Part shown: piece after piece, positions 45,506 to 54,646 of the stretch
Numbering within the stretch: the stretch's first letter is position 1
How the letters are laid out: every line of letters begins with the position of its first letter
Assembly (NCBI RefSeq): GCF_029961145.1
Contig: NZ_JASBRG010000007.1
Span: 1,527,174-1,591,173, forward strand
Length of the DNA stretch: 64,000 bases
DNA from: Pinibacter soli
GTDB taxonomy: Bacteria; Bacteroidota; Bacteroidia; Chitinophagales; Chitinophagaceae
Reading direction: 5' to 3'
Notes under the pieces: generated by a model
Database searches by the model: none
Told to the model about the DNA's origin: nothing
What the model saw: the letters and a program-made list of their open reading frames with translations, nothing else
Program-made: the position numbers and the translations under genes

Positions 45506-46525
45506 ATGTTAAACAGAAAAAGCTTTCTTCAATTAAGTTCACTAGGTTTGGGTAGTTTATATTTTTCAAAATTAAGTGCAGCCACGAGCGGCGGTTTCAA
45601 GCCAATCGTTATTTCCACATGGGCGGAAGGCATCAATGCCAACAAAGCTGCGTGGGATATTTTGAAAAACAAGGGTCGTTCGCTGGATGCCGTCGAGGCG
45701 GGCGTTATGGTCACGGAAGCTTCACAAAATTGCTGCGTGGGTTTAGGAGCTAATCCTGACAGGGACGGCTTCGTTACGCTGGATGCCTGTATCATGGATG
45801 AACATGGCAACTGCGGAAGTGTAGGCGCTATTGAGCGTATCAAGCACCCTATATCTGTAGCGAGAAGAGTAATGGAAAAAACACCGCACGTGATGCTTGT
45901 GGGTGAAGGGGCTCAGAAATTTGCATTAGCTGAAGGCTTTCCACTTGAACCTCAAAAATTATCTGATGATGCGGAACGTTCATACAAAGAATGGTTGAAA
46001 AAATCGGAATACAAGCCTGTTATAAATATTGAAAATTCAGGACAGGGACATGGCCCTTTTGCTCCGTCACATCTTGACAATGGCGATTTGAACCATGACA
46101 CGATCGGTATGGTGGCACTGGATGCAATGGGCAATGTAAGCGGAAGTTGCACCACGAGCGGAATGGGTTTTAAAATGCGTGGAAGGCTTGGCGACTCTCC
46201 TATTATCGGCGCGGGTTTGTTTGTGGACAATGAAGTAGGTGCTGCCACTGCAACAGGTTTGGGTGAAGAGGTTATTAAAATTTGCGGCACCCATTTGGTG
46301 GTGGAATTAATGCGCCAGGGATATAAGCCGGAAGATGCCTGCAAAAAAGCGGTGGAGCGCATTGTGAAGAAAGATTATGCAAAGGCGAAAGAGAACCAGG
46401 TTGGGTTCATAGCCATTAATAAGAAGGGCGAATACGGCGGATTCTGCTTGCAAAAGGGATTTAACTTTGCTGTTTGCTACGGCGACACTACCAATTTTTT
46501 GGTGGACGCGAAGCATTATTTCTAA
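45506..46525 (+). CDS. N4-(beta-N-acetylglucosaminyl)-L-asparaginase (Ntn hydrolase)
   Basis: The protein has 339 residues. Export signal about 1-26 (SFLQLSSLGLGSLYFSKLSA). The self-cleaving site and N-terminal nucleophile is Thr199 in NGDLNHDTIGMVALDAMGN, which splits the precursor into alpha and beta subunits. Substrate-binding hallmarks follow: CTTSGMGFKMRGRLGDSPIIG and GLFVDNEVGAATATGLGEEV. The enzyme cleaves the bond between GlcNAc and the Asn side chain in N-glycan remnants. It needs a free alpha-amino and carboxyl group on the Asn, so peptidases must act first, which fits the M3 peptidase upstream. Confidence 0.92.
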   Translation: MLNRKSFLQLSSLGLGSLYFSKLSAATSGGFKPIVISTWAEGINANKAAWDILKNKGRSLDAVEAGVMVTEASQNCCVGLGANPDRDGFVTLDACIMDEHGNCGSVGAIERIKHPISVARRVMEKTPHVMLVGEGAQKFALAEGFPLEPQKLSDDAERSYKEWLKKSEYKPVINIENSGQGHGPFAPSHLDNGDLNHDTIGMVALDAMGNVSGSCTTSGMGFKMRGRLGDSPIIGAGLFVDNEVGAATATGLGEEVIKICGTHLVVELMRQGYKPEDACKKAVERIVKKDYAKAKENQVGFIAINKKGEYGGFCLQKGFNFAVCYGDTTNFLVDAKHYF

Positions 46526-46692
46526 GTAAAAAGTAAGAAAGCAAAAATCAAAACTCTATGGGATGGTACTCTCATCCACAAGGTTTTGGACTTTCCTGTC
46601 GGTTAATATAGTGGAGGTTTTTGACTATTGACTTTCAAATTTTGACTTTATATCAAATAGTTTTACACCGTTCAAATACCACAGCATACTAT

Positions 46693-48036
46693 ATGAAAAG
46701 ATTATTTCCTGCAACAGGTTTGATATTAATGTTACTGTGTTCTGTAGGCGCTTCCGCACAAACACAAACAAACACACAGCCAGACTCCATTCGCGAAAAA
46801 ATGCAGTGGTTTGCCGATGCAAAGCTGGGCATATTCATTCACTGGGGCATTTATGATGTAAATGGTATTGATGAAAGCTGGAGCTTTCACAATAAAAAAA
46901 TCAGCCATGCTGATTACATGAAGCAGATGAATGGCTTCACGGCTTCAAGATACAACCCTCAGCAATGGGCTGCTTTGATCAAAGAATCAGGCGCACGCTA
47001 TGCGGTTCTTACTACCAAACACCATGATGGCGTGGCGCTCTGGCCCACTGCACAAAATCATTTCAGCGTAGTTAAAAATACACCAGCAAAAAGAGATTTG
47101 GTAAACCCTTTCTTCGAAGCGCTCGACAAACAAGGCATCAAACGTGGCGCCTATTTTTCCCTGATCGACTGGAGCTATCCTGATTATCCGGGGTTCCTGA
47201 AAGATAGCAACCGCTATAAAGCTTCTGATGATCCGCAACGTTGGGAACGCTTTCAGAAGTTTTACCAGGGGCAAATAAGTGAAATAAGCAAACAATATCA
47301 CCCTGACCTTTGGTGGTTCGATGGCGACTGGGAACACAGTGCAGCAGAATGGCAGGCAGATAAAGTGCGCAAAATAATTTTGGGCGACAAACCGGCGGCC
47401 ATCATTAACGGACGCTTGCAAGGATATGGCGACTATGATACTCCAGAACAAAATTTTCCCGTTTCAAGACCTGCATTTAAATGGTGGGAACTTTGCATGA
47501 CCATCAATGGCAGCTGGGGTTACCAGCCCAAGGATACTGCGTGGAAAACGCCGTATGAAGTCATTACCATTTTTGCTGATGCTATTTCCAATGGCGGAAA
47601 CCTGCTCTTAGATATTGGTCCAAAAGAAGATGGCACCATTCCTCCGCAAGAGATAAATGTTTTGAAAGAGTTGGGTGCCTGGAACAAAAAACATGCAGAA
47701 GCGATTTTCAATACTGTGGGCGGTATGCCACAAGGACATTTTTATGGTCCGTCAACTTTATCAAAAGATTCAACAACGCTTTACTTGTTTCTTGCGGGAA
47801 AAGTTACCGGCAATGTTATGCTGAAAGGTTTGAACAATAATATTAAAAGCATAAGAGTTGTGGGTACAAACCAAAAGCTGCAGTATAAAATTGTTGGCAA
47901 AATATCATGGAGTCCTGTTCCTGGCTTGGTTTACATCGATGTACCTGCTTCTGTGCAGGACAAGTACATGTCTGTATTGGCGGTTGAATTGGACAAGCCG
48001 ATAAGTCTTTACAGAGGCAAAGGGGGCTTGAATTAA
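46693..48036 (+). CDS. Alpha-L-fucosidase, GH29
   Basis: The protein has 447 residues from MKRLFPATG, the start that gives a signal peptide ending ASAQ; the frame extends 24 codons upstream from a TTG. The GH29 barrel is evident: KLGIFIHWGIYDVNGIDESW, YAVLTTKHHDGVALWPT and the catalytic nucleophile Asp210 in HPDLWWFDGDWEHS. The C-terminal motif GGNLLLDIGPKEDGTIPPQE is followed by a beta-sandwich. It hydrolyses alpha-L-fucosides, in the periplasm or outside. It is separated from the glycosylasparaginase gene by 167 bases and is probably functionally linked (core or antenna fucose of N-glycans). A terminator follows. Confidence 0.93.
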   Translation: MKRLFPATGLILMLLCSVGASAQTQTNTQPDSIREKMQWFADAKLGIFIHWGIYDVNGIDESWSFHNKKISHADYMKQMNGFTASRYNPQQWAALIKESGARYAVLTTKHHDGVALWPTAQNHFSVVKNTPAKRDLVNPFFEALDKQGIKRGAYFSLIDWSYPDYPGFLKDSNRYKASDDPQRWERFQKFYQGQISEISKQYHPDLWWFDGDWEHSAAEWQADKVRKIILGDKPAAIINGRLQGYGDYDTPEQNFPVSRPAFKWWELCMTINGSWGYQPKDTAWKTPYEVITIFADAISNGGNLLLDIGPKEDGTIPPQEINVLKELGAWNKKHAEAIFNTVGGMPQGHFYGPSTLSKDSTTLYLFLAGKVTGNVMLKGLNNNIKSIRVVGTNQKLQYKIVGKISWSPVPGLVYIDVPASVQDKYMSVLAVELDKPISLYRGKGGLN

Positions 48037-48066
48037 CCAGAATAATTTTTAATTCAATATAAAAAG

Positions 48067-48091
48067 GCGCAACTCCTGTTGCGCTTTTTTT
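48067..48091 (+). terminator. Rho-independent terminator of the fucosidase gene
   Basis: GCGCAAC (48067-48073) pairs with GTTGCGC (48078-48084) around TCCT, followed by T7. Confidence 0.9.
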
Positions 48092-48500
48092 ATAACCATC
48101 CGAATACATTATTCTTCTTGTCCGGGGTCTTACTCTCCGTCGTTACTGAATGTTTCCCGTAGCCGGTTGCATCCCTTTAATGAGTTTCACACATCCCCCA
48201 ACAACCGCATACATTATACACCCCAACTCCTACCACTTTGCGGTATTGCAGGGACCAACTGATTTGCTTATCTTGGCGATGCTATCCTAAAAAATTCTAT
48301 TCTTCTTTCTTACCTCGTTTCACGCAAACTTGTGTCTTTGATTTATCTTTTTGAGTGTAATCGAATAAAGCACTGAACCGGTTTATATGCTCATTCTTCC
48401 ATTTTGAAGCATGAGGCTAATTTGTAAGTCCTTTTACCCTGCCAACTAATAATCCTGCCTGAACAAGCGTTTTATTTTTTCATTTATAAAAACTCATTTT
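48092..48500. other. Gap before the lipoprotein gene
   Basis: About 400 bases with no open frame of note, no hairpin with T-run and no repeat that I can see. Confidence 0.4.
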
Positions 48501-49337
48501 ATGAAATGCAAGATCACCCCTTTGCTCTTTTTAGCTCTTATGATTTTATGTAATGGCTGTAAGAAGGCGTATGACTATATTGAACAGAATCCTTTTGCAA
48601 CTTGCGACGCATGCAAGGTGAATCAAATTATTGTGTACACTGCCGGAACGAGCTTTGTGTATAACGTAACCTATGACAAAAAGGACCGTATGACGAAGAT
48701 GGTCACTGATGAGGAACGCATCGGGGCAGTTTACAATTTCTATTTTCGTTATGACAATAAAAACCGGTTAACAGACTATATAAAAACACACAGCGGTTCA
48801 GACAATGCAACTGAATGGAGAACATATCAATACTATCCCAACAAAATAACAGACACCTTTTACATATATTGGGGAGGCCCTGTGATTGGTACCAGTAGCG
48901 ACCCTGCTCCATCACCCGACTTTCCTTCATGGGCAAAGATCCTGGACATTTATTCGCTGGACAGTAAGGGTCGCATAACCCAGCGTTCTCTAGTCCAGGG
49001 AGCGAACTCGGGAATAACCAATTTTACTTACAATGCCAGCAACAATCTTGTGTATGATCCTCCTGCTTTATACGACAATAAGATAAACCCTTACAGAACA
49101 AACCCTGTATGGCAGTTGACGCAGTGCGACTATAGCGTCAATAATGCCTATTACCTAAACGACGGTACTGTAAAATATCATCCGAAGCCTACTATCACAA
49201 AATACAATGCTTATGGATTACCTACTAAGTACGTAGTCAATGACTATAATGCAAATGGGCCTCAATTTGGGATTAGTTTTTATGATTCACTTGAAGTAAT
49301 ATATGATTGCGACTTGTCTAATGTGAAAATAAAATAG
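48501..49337 (+). CDS. Lipoprotein with YD-like strands, unknown function
   Basis: The protein has 278 residues. The lipoprotein signal MKCKITPLLFLALMILCNGC is followed by beta-hairpin units resembling a few YD (Rhs-like) or DUF4595 strands: YNVTYDKKDRMTKMVTDEER, FYFRYDNKNRLTDYIKTH, DIYSLDSKGRITQRSLVQG and NYNAYGLPTKYVV-like ends. It is small, so not an Rhs toxin. Single lipoproteins of this type are frequent in Chitinophagaceae. The gene stands alone in the same direction as its neighbours; no partner is suggested. Confidence 0.78.
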   Translation: MKCKITPLLFLALMILCNGCKKAYDYIEQNPFATCDACKVNQIIVYTAGTSFVYNVTYDKKDRMTKMVTDEERIGAVYNFYFRYDNKNRLTDYIKTHSGSDNATEWRTYQYYPNKITDTFYIYWGGPVIGTSSDPAPSPDFPSWAKILDIYSLDSKGRITQRSLVQGANSGITNFTYNASNNLVYDPPALYDNKINPYRTNPVWQLTQCDYSVNNAYYLNDGTVKYHPKPTITKYNAYGLPTKYVVNDYNANGPQFGISFYDSLEVIYDCDLSNVKIK

Positions 49338-49349
49338 ACGGAGAGTGGC

Positions 49350-49436
49350 CAGTGGAGAGTGGAGTGTCAATTGAAAATTAAACTATTGTAATTACAAACC
49401 GCACTCTCCATTTTCAACTCTCAATTCTCCACTAAA
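49350..49436. repeat. AT/GA-rich dispersed repeat candidate
   Basis: The tract GGAGAGTGGAGTGTCAATTG on the left and CAACTCTCAATTCTCCACT on the right form a loose inverted repeat around 50 bases. Sequences of this kind (CTCTCCATTTTCAACTCTCA) are typical extragenic filler in related genomes. Confidence 0.4.
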
Positions 49437-49641
49437 AAAATCCCAACTGTTTCGGCGGGCAAATCTCACCGTCAATGATTTCATATTCCTGACCGGGCCT
49501 TGAAAGGGACTTACGAATCGCCTGTATCTGCGCTTCTGATGCGTCAAATTCTTTCAGGAACTTATTGCCCATCTCCCTGTCTTCTGCGCTTTGAGAGGCA
49601 AGTAATTCCTTCACCTTTTCGATCATCGATTTAGTCAACAT
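49432..49641 (-). CDS. Small hypothetical protein
   Basis: The protein has 69 residues and is charged and helical: MIEKVKELLASQSAEDREMG, NKFLKEFDASEAQIQAIRKS, followed by EIIDGEICPPKQLGFF. It has no signal peptide or membrane segment. The regular helix pattern and coherent frame make it likelier real than chance. The stop codon lies at the edge of the neighbouring repeat tract. No function can be given. Confidence 0.5.
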   Translation of the reverse strand: MLTKSMIEKVKELLASQSAEDREMGNKFLKEFDASEAQIQAIRKSLSRPGQEYEIIDGEICPPKQLGFF

Positions 49642-49877
49642 AGAAACAAAGAAAAAGAAAATCAGTATTATTTCAAACGAGTCAGGTCTCGTTCTCTTGC
49701 GAAACGCCCTTCTTTGTGATCATCAGGGATAGCATAATTTTTTCATTGAAGCTTTTAGCTATCAAAAAAAATACCTAAGTTCACTTTCTAACTACCCACA
49801 CCCTCCCTCTTGTAACGGAAGCGGCTGAGTAGTAAAATAAACCCAAACTCTAAAATTGTACAAAGGTCTGTACAGCT

Positions 49878-50660
49878 ATGAAGAAATATTTTCTGATCAT
49901 AACCCTATTTTATTCACTGAACCTTGCTGCGCAAAATAAACTTCTATTTGACACCAGCAGGATCGATTCTCATACTAAACTAATCGGGCGATATGATCAA
50001 TTCGACAGACAAAAAAAGTTTTACTATTTAAACTTCATTATCGAGGATCCTGCCAAAATAAAAAAGGTCCTTACATCATTGCCTTTGGGTACAGAAATAA
50101 AATCAGACTACACAAACATGGATTTCCGGATAGACATTATCCAGGACTATAAAAAAACGCAATCGTGGATGGTCAATCCGGATATGAACTGCATACTTGT
50201 TAACGACAATTTCTACACGATCAGTATTGACAAAATAAAAGCGTTGGCAGAAAAAAACCCGTTCGATTACAGGTTTGATGCGCTATCCTTCAATACTCTA
50301 AATGAATATGAAGAATATTTAAAAAAGCAGAAGAAAGATGATTTCTTTTTGTTTGCTTATACCAGCTCCTTTGCATTTGACGGCACTTTCGAAATACAAT
50401 TTCCGCGGAACAAAAAATACCCAAGCCCGACTGCAATTCACGACACACTGGCACCGCTGATTGAAAAATTTGTGCCCAAGGGCAAATACAGTATTTCATA
50501 CATTTTAGATGACAGAAATCTTGCTGATCCAAAACAGTTTGTGATAACCATTTATGGAACCCGCGAACTGTATGATAATTTGCATGTGGAGAACTTAAAA
50601 AATCAAAACTGGAAGCAGAACGTTGCGAAAGGATATTTTTTTTACAGAACGATGCGATGA
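49878..50660 (+). CDS. Exported protein, first of a paralogous pair
   Basis: The protein has 260 residues with a signal peptide (1-18, NLAAQ). It shares its whole plan with the next gene: KLLFDTSRID, TKLIGRYDQFDRQKKFYYLN, FIIEDPAKIKKVLTSLPLG, NPFDYRFD, then a central FDGTFEIQFPRNKKYPSPTAI and a C-terminal LKNQNWKQNVAKGYFFYRTM. This means the pair arose by tandem duplication. No known domain is recognised. The aromatic C-terminus may be a functional tail. Regulation is not evident; the spacing of 116 bases to the next gene allows co-transcription. Confidence 0.75.
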   Translation: MKKYFLIITLFYSLNLAAQNKLLFDTSRIDSHTKLIGRYDQFDRQKKFYYLNFIIEDPAKIKKVLTSLPLGTEIKSDYTNMDFRIDIIQDYKKTQSWMVNPDMNCILVNDNFYTISIDKIKALAEKNPFDYRFDALSFNTLNEYEEYLKKQKKDDFFLFAYTSSFAFDGTFEIQFPRNKKYPSPTAIHDTLAPLIEKFVPKGKYSISYILDDRNLADPKQFVITIYGTRELYDNLHVENLKNQNWKQNVAKGYFFYRTMR

Positions 50661-50776
50661 TTTTTTAATATTCCAACATTTTCCCAACCTACTTGATATA
50701 TTTGCGCATCGCGTCAGCCTTAACCGAAGGAGCATTAATTAACCCTAATACAAGACGTCGTGTTAAACACTAAACT

Positions 50777-51556
50777 ATGAAACGATTTATCCTGGCCGCT
50801 ACTCTTTTTTCCTCATTAAAACTTTCGGCACAAGAGAAACCTTTGTTTGACACGACCAAGGTAGACGCTAATACAAAGCTTATCGGCTATTATCCCCTGT
50901 ATGACAAACAAAAAACTTATCAATATCTAAACTTCATTATTGAGGATTCCGCGACCATAAAAAAGGCACTTGCCACATTGACACTTGGCAAAGAAGTATC
51001 TAATGTTATTGGAAACCCTGACTTCCATATTACTATGGTTCAAAATTCTTTTCAAATAGATTTCTCGTTCGTCAACCCACCCTTAAACTGTGCATTACAA
51101 AAAGGGCATTCTTATGCATTCGACATTGATAAAGTAAAAGAGCTGGCAGACAAATATCCATTTGATTACAAGTCGGAGGAAAAAAAATTTAATACCAGAG
51201 AAGAATACGATGAATATTTAAAGCTGCAAAGGGAGAACAAATCATTTCTATTTTGCTATTCCCCTTCTTTCAAATATGAAGGCAGTTTTGAAATACAATT
51301 TCCCAACAATGAAACATTCTCCAGCCCCAAAGCCATCAGCGACTACCTCAAACCTTCAATTGAAAAAATTGTATCTAAAGATGACTATAGTATCAAGTAT
51401 TATTTAAGCGAAAAAAATAAAAAATACCAAGATCAATACACAATGACGATCGATGGCAGCAAAAAACTTTTTGACGAGTTGCAACCAGATCATCTGAAAA
51501 AACAGAACTGGAAACCAAGTGTAGCAACGGGTACTTTTTTCTATCGGATAGATTAA
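50777..51556 (+). CDS. Exported protein, second of a paralogous pair
   Basis: The protein has 259 residues with a signal peptide (1-18, KLSAQ). It aligns along its full length with the previous gene: KPLFDTTKVDANTKLIGYYP, YQYLNFIIEDSATIKKALAT, YPFDYKSEEKKFNTREEYDE, YEGSFEIQFPNNETFSSPKA and LKKQNWKPSVATGTFFYRID. The copies have diverged considerably, so the duplication is old. No catalytic motif. A small membrane-protein gene follows after 36 bases and may belong to the same unit. Confidence 0.75.
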   Translation: MKRFILAATLFSSLKLSAQEKPLFDTTKVDANTKLIGYYPLYDKQKTYQYLNFIIEDSATIKKALATLTLGKEVSNVIGNPDFHITMVQNSFQIDFSFVNPPLNCALQKGHSYAFDIDKVKELADKYPFDYKSEEKKFNTREEYDEYLKLQRENKSFLFCYSPSFKYEGSFEIQFPNNETFSSPKAISDYLKPSIEKIVSKDDYSIKYYLSEKNKKYQDQYTMTIDGSKKLFDELQPDHLKKQNWKPSVATGTFFYRID

Positions 51557-51592
51557 ACCATACTTAACCCCTTAATCAACCACCAACCAATT

Positions 51593-52186
51593 ATGAAGCA
51601 ACGTTTTTTAGCATATTTCTTTTTTGTTCTGGGCTTCCTCACTGTTACATTTTTCAGACATTATAAAGGCGATCTGATTCCCAATTCATTTTTATTCTGG
51701 CTCGTAGGATTGATCATGTTTGGTATTGGCTTTTGGCTTCTTCGCAACACCCCTTCTTCCGAGGTACAAAGCCATCAAAAACGTCTGATGGAAGCTATCC
51801 GCGATATTAAAGAGAACGGAGAGAAAATAATGGTGGACCTCACGCAATGTGAACTTAAAGAGCATAGCTATGTTGAGGAACGGGAAAAAAATAATGGCTC
51901 TGATAACATAATGCTTCATGCGATTGAGATAAACATGTACGGATGGGGCGCTATATCCGCTTACGATATACAGAAACCAGAACAGGTGCAGGTCAACCAG
52001 ACGGTGATCATTTTCTCAAGAGACAACAGCCGCACGGGGCATACGGATAGATTTGTCAGCCGGGTGATACCGAGGGACAAAGTAACTTTAGGTTTTTACC
52101 TTATTCAGCAAAAACAAACAACGCTTTACGTGGACAAGTCAAATCCTGCACGCTATTATTTTGATCTTGACTTTTTAGCATCTTAA
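51593..52186 (+). CDS. Membrane protein with two N-terminal helices, unknown
   Basis: The protein has 197 residues. Two hydrophobic segments (about 5-20 FLAYFFFVLGFLTVTFF and 33-49 FWLVGLIMFGIGFWLL) form a hairpin. A soluble domain of about 145 residues follows (MVDLTQCELKEHSYVEE, TVIIFSRDNSRTGHTDRF, TTLYVDKSNPARYYFDLDFL). The soluble part has the look of small beta domains in DUF3592-like membrane proteins, but I cannot confirm the family. It follows the paralogous pair closely and converges on the MscS gene. Confidence 0.65.
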   Translation: MKQRFLAYFFFVLGFLTVTFFRHYKGDLIPNSFLFWLVGLIMFGIGFWLLRNTPSSEVQSHQKRLMEAIRDIKENGEKIMVDLTQCELKEHSYVEEREKNNGSDNIMLHAIEINMYGWGAISAYDIQKPEQVQVNQTVIIFSRDNSRTGHTDRFVSRVIPRDKVTLGFYLIQQKQTTLYVDKSNPARYYFDLDFLAS

Positions 52187-52290
52187 AACATAAGCCTTCA
52201 CCTCGCGAGCCAGTAACAGCCGTTTGAAATTGTAATGAATCCTGATCACTACGGCCAGTCTATCCTTTATCCATGGAAAGCAACTCATCG

Positions 52291-54174
52291 CTACGTATCA
52301 GAAGATTTGTTTCCTTCCTTCCAATATTGCTCTGGGATTGTTGTAGTATTGCCGTCTCGCTGCGATCTATAATGTGGCGACATAATTTCAATGCCTGCTT
52401 CTGCACAGCAATCCTGGATATTTTGATGGAGCTGTGAATATATGTTTGCCTGTTCATTGGCATCTTTCGTGTAGGCATTGAGTTGATAAGAAACATAAAA
52501 ATCATCGAGGCTGGTTTGCAAAACAAAAGGTTCTGGCTGCTGTAATATTAAATCAGTTCTGTTGGCAGCATTTATGAGAGCTCTGTGTATTTGCTGCCAT
52601 GGCGTATCATAACCAATAGTAACTGTTGTGTGCAGTATTAACCCAGTGTCGGTTGGTTTTGTGTTGCTGGAATAATTGATTGTACTACTCGACAACACGC
52701 TTGAATTAGGAATTGTAATGTCTTCGTTTTTTATAGTTCTGATGCGGGTTACAAGCATATTTTTTTCTGTAACATCACCAATCACTTCACCAATTTGAAC
52801 CCGGTCTCCAATTCTAAAAGGACGCATGTAGGTAATAACAAGTCCTGATACAATATTTGAAATGGCACTGCTTGATCCCAATGAAAGCAGTACGCCCAAA
52901 AACACTGACACTCCCTGGAACGCCGGTGAATGCGAGCCGGGCAAATAAGGAAATATGATGACCAACATGAACGCATATAACAAAAACCGGAGTATATTAA
53001 AAGTGGGGCGTGCCCAATCGCGATGAAAGCCACTTACACGAATCTTGTCATCTTCAATCTCCAACACAAAATACCTGATGATTTTGATGAGGTAATTGAA
53101 CACGAAGTAAATCACAAGTATTGTAAAGAGATCCGGCAGAAATTTAACGAACGCATGCCACAAAGCCTTTGCAGGCGTCAATATCCAACTTAACAAGGTT
53201 TCCGTCCAACCCATGGTTGTGGGAAACAAGCTGAAAAGAAATGAAAGTGACGCGTATATCATCAACAGTATCAATCCTGCTTTAATAAATTTCAGGGACC
53301 GCAGAAACAGACTTAAATGCTTTCGCTGAGAGATTAGTTGAAATTTTCTAAATGTAACGCCCTTAAAAAATCTGTCGCGCCTTGCATGTGCGTAGACGGC
53401 AATTCTTCTAAAAAACAGGCTGATCACTCTTATCAACAGTAATAGGACAGCGAGAGTTCCAACAGCCACCAATATCCTTCTCAGGCGGTTTTTGAAACTG
53501 TACTCCTGCCTTTCCTTTTCGATCTCGCTAGCGATGATGGTTTTGTAGTGCTCAGCCAGTTGCTGCTTACTTTGTCCGAACCACATCGCATCCAAATTGG
53601 AAACAGACAGAACGGTAATATCATCGTAAACGATATCGAGGTCTATTCCGTTGTTGACAATCTTAAACGTGTCCGTGTAGTAAAAAGGAAGCTCGTATAT
53701 CTTTTTTATTTTTCCGGCTATTGCCTGCGTTCTTTCTTTTGTACCAAATGCCCCGATGCCAACATAGACAAGAAAGAGTGTATCGGCATGAAGCATAACG
53801 GGGTGGCCCGTTGTAATTTTTTTCAGAGAATCTATTGTTTTAAGTTCTCGCTCCCTCCGGAGGGAATCTTCAAAAAGGATCTTGCCAATATTAGATTCCA
53901 GTGCTTTTCTTCTCTTATCGGGCTGACTATCAAGAACATTTTTCCATTGCTCTTTTAGTACAGAGTCAAGCTGGTTTTGCTGTTCCTGTTTTATCAGTAA
54001 TTGTTCTACATCTGTGCGGTGTATGGTGTCTTTGTTTGCTGCTGTAGTGTCCTTTTGCTGACAAAAAGCAATGCTTGTAGTCAAAACAAACAGCAACAAA
54101 AAAGAGGACAATTTAACGGATAGCCCCGCCTTGGAAAATACGGTTGCTATCCTGAAGTCTTTATAAAACGGCAT
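52291..54174 (-). CDS. Mechanosensitive ion channel, MscS family
   Basis: The protein has 627 residues. The export signal is extended (about 1-38, ending TSIAFCQQ). A periplasmic region of about 180 residues precedes membrane helices (near 205-225, 260-290, 310-335, 345-365 and 385-440). The MscS core follows, with the pore helix and beta domain hallmarks GVSVFLGVLLSLGSSSAISN, YMRPFRIGDRVQIGEVIGDV, TRIRTIKNEDITIPNSSVLS. A C-terminal alpha/beta domain completes it. It should open under membrane tension to release solutes on osmotic downshock. The large N-terminal extension is like MscK/YbdG-type variants. Confidence 0.9.
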   Translation of the reverse strand: MPFYKDFRIATVFSKAGLSVKLSSFLLLFVLTTSIAFCQQKDTTAANKDTIHRTDVEQLLIKQEQQNQLDSVLKEQWKNVLDSQPDKRRKALESNIGKILFEDSLRRERELKTIDSLKKITTGHPVMLHADTLFLVYVGIGAFGTKERTQAIAGKIKKIYELPFYYTDTFKIVNNGIDLDIVYDDITVLSVSNLDAMWFGQSKQQLAEHYKTIIASEIEKERQEYSFKNRLRRILVAVGTLAVLLLLIRVISLFFRRIAVYAHARRDRFFKGVTFRKFQLISQRKHLSLFLRSLKFIKAGLILLMIYASLSFLFSLFPTTMGWTETLLSWILTPAKALWHAFVKFLPDLFTILVIYFVFNYLIKIIRYFVLEIEDDKIRVSGFHRDWARPTFNILRFLLYAFMLVIIFPYLPGSHSPAFQGVSVFLGVLLSLGSSSAISNIVSGLVITYMRPFRIGDRVQIGEVIGDVTEKNMLVTRIRTIKNEDITIPNSSVLSSSTINYSSNTKPTDTGLILHTTVTIGYDTPWQQIHRALINAANRTDLILQQPEPFVLQTSLDDFYVSYQLNAYTKDANEQANIYSQLHQNIQDCCAEAGIEIMSPHYRSQRDGNTTTIPEQYWKEGNKSSDT

Positions 54175-54646
54175 AAACTACAGCTATAATATTTTAGCCA
54201 ACAATTGAAGCGCATTATTGTTCAATTTCTAACCGTAGAGGAAATGGAGTTCTTTTTACATAGATGTGAAGGAGAAATATCTTCGCGATAAGCAAATATT
54301 CATGAAAAAGAAAAAAGAATGATTGTCACCAATCTCCGTTTACTCCTATTTAAAAAAATCTTTGTTAACTCTCTGTAGTTTAGAAAGTTCTTAGCCTGGT
54401 GGTTCGTAGTATCTGAATGGTTTTCATTCGTATTTTCTGAGAAACTAATTCTAACAAAATCAGGTTGTTTTGACTCTCAAATATAATTTCTAGAATTCTG
54501 TCTGTTTTTTAAATAGAACAAACTTATTTATAAACGAATATTGCTTCTCTCGCTATACATTCGCCAGCATTTACTATTGCTTAAATAATATTAAACATTC
54601 CCCAAAATCCTGGTCGTTCAGAACTTATCTATAAAACACTTATCGT
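54175..54646. other. Divergent gap between MscS and M43 protease genes
   Basis: About 470 AT-rich bases hold both divergent promoters. No hairpin, repeat or small gene is recognised. Confidence 0.4.

Noticed and set aside
48501-49337. Rhs toxin
   Set aside because: Only a few YD-like strands, a lipobox and 278 residues; no Rhs core or toxin tip.
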